Made by a program: the position numbers and the translations under genes. Below the pieces are notes generated by a model. The model saw only the letters and a program-made list of their open reading frames with translations. It did no database searches and was not told the DNA's origin. A stretch of DNA of 25,828 nucleotides from JADGQM01 sp964505935 (GTDB taxonomy: Bacteria; Desulfobacterota; Syntrophobacteria; Syntrophobacterales; Syntrophobacteraceae): positions 1 to 25,828 of the forward strand of contig CAZDKX010000030.1 in NCBI GenBank assembly GCA_964505935.1, written 5' to 3'. Positions within the stretch are counted from its first letter, which is position 1; each line of letters begins with the position of its first letter. Shown piece after piece: positions 23,758 through 25,828 of the stretch.

Positions 23758-25209
23758 ATGAGCAAAGCACCCGGCATTCTTCTGATCAACCCCTGGATCA
23801 CCGACTTTGCCGCTTACGACTACTGGACCAAGCCGCTGGGGCTGCTGCTGCTGGGCTCCCTGCTGCGCGAGGGCGGCTGCGGGGTGGCGCTGATCGACTG
23901 CCTCGACCGCCACGACACGGCCACCAGCCAGTATCCCGAAATCATCCCCGGCGTTCACCGCCGCTACGGCACCGGCAAATACCCCCGGATGCGCATCCCC
24001 AAACCGGAAGCTTATGCCGGTATGCCTCGACATTACTATCGGTACGGCATCCATTCGGAAAGCTTCCGCCGGCAGCTGATGGCCGTTGAGCGACCCGACC
24101 TCGTCTGGGTGACCTCCATGATGACCTACTGGTATCCCGGAGTGCAGCAGACGATTCGCACGATCCGGGAGGTCTTCCCCGAAACCCCGGTCTGGCTCGG
24201 GGGAATCTACGCCAGGCTTTGTACCGACCATGCAAGGAGAACCAGCGGCGCCAGTGACATCATCACCGTTTCTCAGGAGGGTCTCCCGGAGAGAATTGCT
24301 GCGGCTACGGGTTTCCGGCCGACAAACAGCAGAGCCTGGGCTCATTTCCAAGCCTCCCCGGCGCCGGCGTGGGATCTTCTCTCGAAACTCACCTATGTTC
24401 CGCTGCTGACCGGGCAGGGATGCGTCTTCAGGTGTCCTTATTGTGCCTCGGGAATACTCCAGCCCAAATGGCAGAGACGCCGTGCCGAAGCGATCTATGG
24501 AGAAATCCTCAAATGGCATCGAGATTTTGGGGTGGTGGATTTCGCCTTCTATGACGATGCTCTCCTGATCCAGGCCGAAGAGAGCGTCGGACCGGTACTG
24601 AGAAGAGTCTGCAGGGAGCTTCCCGGGCTCCGCTTCCATACCCCGAATGCGGTCCACATCAGGGCCCTGACCCCGGCATGGTGCCGGTTGCTTTTCGAGA
24701 GCGGCTTCAAAACGCTGCGGCTGGGACTCGAGACAACACAGCCCGACAAGCAGCGAGACTGGGGTGGCAAGGTCGAAACCGAGATGTTTCGGGCGACGGT
24801 TGCCCATTTGCTGGCGACCGGCTTTTCCGCCGATCAGATCGGGGTCTATCTGCTCTGCGGCCTGCCGGGGCAGTCTCCCGAAGAAGTTGCTGCAGCGATC
24901 GCCCTCGTCAAGGAAGCCGGAGGCAATCCCTATCTGGCCGAGTACTCACCGATTCCCGGAACCCCCATGTGGGCGGAAGCCATCGCCCAGAGTCACTTCG
25001 ACCTCAGCCGTGAGCCGCTCTTTCAGAATAATACCTTCTTCGCCTGCCGACGTGCTGATTTCACCTGTCAGGACCTGGCGCAGCTCAAAGATTTGGCGCG
25101 GCAAGCCCGGCGTCCCAACCTCGCCCACACCGGGCTGTATGAGCACGGTGGACTGACAACGGATGCGGGGCACCAGGCATTTCCTCGGAATTCCTGCCTG
25201 AGCACATAG
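23758..25209 (+). CDS. Radical SAM protein with N-terminal B12-binding-like domain
   Basis: This protein of about 483 residues carries the radical SAM cluster motif Cys222-x3-Cys226-x2-Cys229 (GCVFRCPYC), which binds a [4Fe-4S] cluster and S-adenosylmethionine. The first 180 residues form a cobalamin-binding-like Rossmann domain (ILLINPWITDFAAYDYWTKP, VTSMMTYWYPGVQQ, VWLGGIYARLC). The typical DxHxxG cobalamin ligand motif is not visible, so B12 binding is uncertain. After the barrel (LRLGLETTQ, GVYLLCGLPGQSPEEV, AEYSPIPGTP) comes a short C-terminal tail. Substrate is unknown and no partner gene is adjacent. Start ATG 23758 was preferred over TTG 23746, but neither has a strong ribosome site. 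The cloverleaf repeat ends 66 bases upstream. Confidence 0.87.
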   Translation: MSKAPGILLINPWITDFAAYDYWTKPLGLLLLGSLLREGGCGVALIDCLDRHDTATSQYPEIIPGVHRRYGTGKYPRMRIPKPEAYAGMPRHYYRYGIHSESFRRQLMAVERPDLVWVTSMMTYWYPGVQQTIRTIREVFPETPVWLGGIYARLCTDHARRTSGASDIITVSQEGLPERIAAATGFRPTNSRAWAHFQASPAPAWDLLSKLTYVPLLTGQGCVFRCPYCASGILQPKWQRRRAEAIYGEILKWHRDFGVVDFAFYDDALLIQAEESVGPVLRRVCRELPGLRFHTPNAVHIRALTPAWCRLLFESGFKTLRLGLETTQPDKQRDWGGKVETEMFRATVAHLLATGFSADQIGVYLLCGLPGQSPEEVAAAIALVKEAGGNPYLAEYSPIPGTPMWAEAIAQSHFDLSREPLFQNNTFFACRRADFTCQDLAQLKDLARQARRPNLAHTGLYEHGGLTTDAGHQAFPRNSCLST

Positions 25210-25410
25210 GCGTCAACTCAAGATTTCCCACCGCGAAGTACCTTAGAGTGGAGAGGAAGGCACAGGATGTTTAGGCCACAGGTTTCCTCGGTACAGCCCG
25301 GCAGGACAAAGTGTCCACTATGCTCGCTCGTCATTCCCGCAATCTTTAACTTACATTCCGCACCTGAGATAGCCGGATAGGGGCATTTTTCTCGCCCCAT
25401 CGCGCCCCGC
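25210..25410. other. Intergenic tail between the radical SAM gene and the transposase remnant
   Basis: About 200 bases without a convincing gene. A small hairpin (GGGGC, nine bases, GCCCC) lies near 25380-25399. This may include the damaged end of the insertion sequence, but no terminal inverted repeat could be paired because the other end is outside the window. Confidence 0.4.
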
Positions 25411-25828
25411 TCAGCCGGCCCTGGGTTGCAGCGTGACCATGCTTTCCGCGGCACGGTGGATAGCAGCGGGTCGATTGGCCGTGGGTTTGGTTCGAGCGAG
25501 CTGACCGAGCTCTTCCCACTGATTGGCACGGACCGCTTCCGAGATGGCCCGCCCGCACTCGGCATAGGTGGCTGGCAGGCGCGTGATGAAGGGTTGCCCC
25601 GCGCTCAATTCCTGGAGGTTTTTGGGGGTCACCAGGGCGGAATCGGCGATATAGATGAAGGCCTTCTCACCGACTCCAAATTTGGCCATCTGTTGGCTGA
25701 TCTGGGTCAGGATGGTGTTGTTGATCTCTTTGTCGGAGCGATTGCCGTCTTCATTCTTGCCGAATATGGGGACCTTATCACCGACACACAGGGTGGAGAT
25801 CAAGAACTGCTTGAGGTCTGGCCGATGA
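25411..25828 (-). pseudogene. IS1634-type transposase, 3'-truncated remnant (runs off the window)
   Basis: The frame is open to the window edge and reads HRPDLKQFLISTLCVGDKVP, then IFGKNEDGN, IYIADSALVTPKN, ITRLPATYAECGRAI and WEELGQLARTKPT. These are central-domain phrases of IS1634-family (IS4-like, DDE) transposases; the Asp in IADSAL is probably the second catalytic Asp. The frame stops at 25411 right after ESMVTLQPRAG, where family members continue for a few hundred residues. The C-terminal third, including the final catalytic Glu region, is therefore absent. The 200 bases downstream do not continue it in another frame that I can recognise. The 5' part lies beyond the window. Confidence 0.85.

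Noticed and set aside
25218..25565. Minus-strand open frame overlapping the transposase remnant
   Set aside because: It has no recognisable domain and lies in a different frame from the clear transposase sequence.
1..25828. CRISPR arrays, prophage genes or known defence systems
   Set aside because: No regularly spaced direct repeats, Cas, phage structural or toxin-antitoxin genes were recognised.

Overview
The window looks like a chromosomal segment of a GC-rich, probably anaerobic bacterium of the Desulfobacterota (former Deltaproteobacteria), perhaps near Syntrophobacterales. This is inference. It rests on the mix of an ADP-forming acyl-CoA synthetase, an iron-sulfur flavoprotein, small zinc-ribbon proteins, many intergenic hairpins and a sigma-54-type promoter. 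A 100-N scaffold gap (18285-18384) shows this is a draft assembly, probably metagenomic.

Layout. 1-8224 is rich in membrane transport: a 5'-truncated or broken MscS channel, a Ca2+-ATPase-like P-type pump (minus), a SpoIIAA-like STAS protein, a ClC chloride/proton exchanger with a probable CTG start, and a 7TM-HD (PgpH-type) cyclic-di-AMP phosphodiesterase candidate. 8386-9568 holds a tRNA-Leu(CAG) with a near-ideal terminator (minus), divergent from ribF, with overlapping promoters. 9930-13948 is a plus-strand thiol/redox group: an exported CPFC thioredoxin-fold protein, an exported 1-Cys peroxiredoxin, two small zinc-ribbon proteins and a DUF255/YyaL thioredoxin-barrel protein. 14134-16312 carries two glycosyltransferases (GT2, then GT4).

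16408-16505 holds the most interesting non-coding signal: a sigma-54-type -24/-12 promoter about 10 nt upstream of a compact hairpin, a C/U-rich anti-Shine-Dalgarno stretch and a strong Rho-independent terminator. This is a candidate small RNA of about 70 nt. It is followed by an iron-sulfur flavoprotein with a C-terminal zinc ribbon and an FmdB-type zinc-ribbon protein. On the minus strand comes ftsY, interrupted by the N gap. A class II aldolase (plus) follows, then minus-strand genes for an ADP-forming acyl-CoA synthetase, an FlK-like thioesterase, a DUF1285 protein and dtd.

23562-23691 is a 130-bp palindromic, cloverleaf-foldable repeat element in the gap before a radical SAM protein. The window ends in a 3'-truncated IS1634-type transposase.

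Most genes are ordinary housekeeping or accessory genes. I did not find a clear multi-gene novel defence or biosynthetic system. The strongest leads are the small-RNA candidate, the cloverleaf repeat, the redox group and the ion/osmotic cluster with a c-di-AMP phosphodiesterase candidate.
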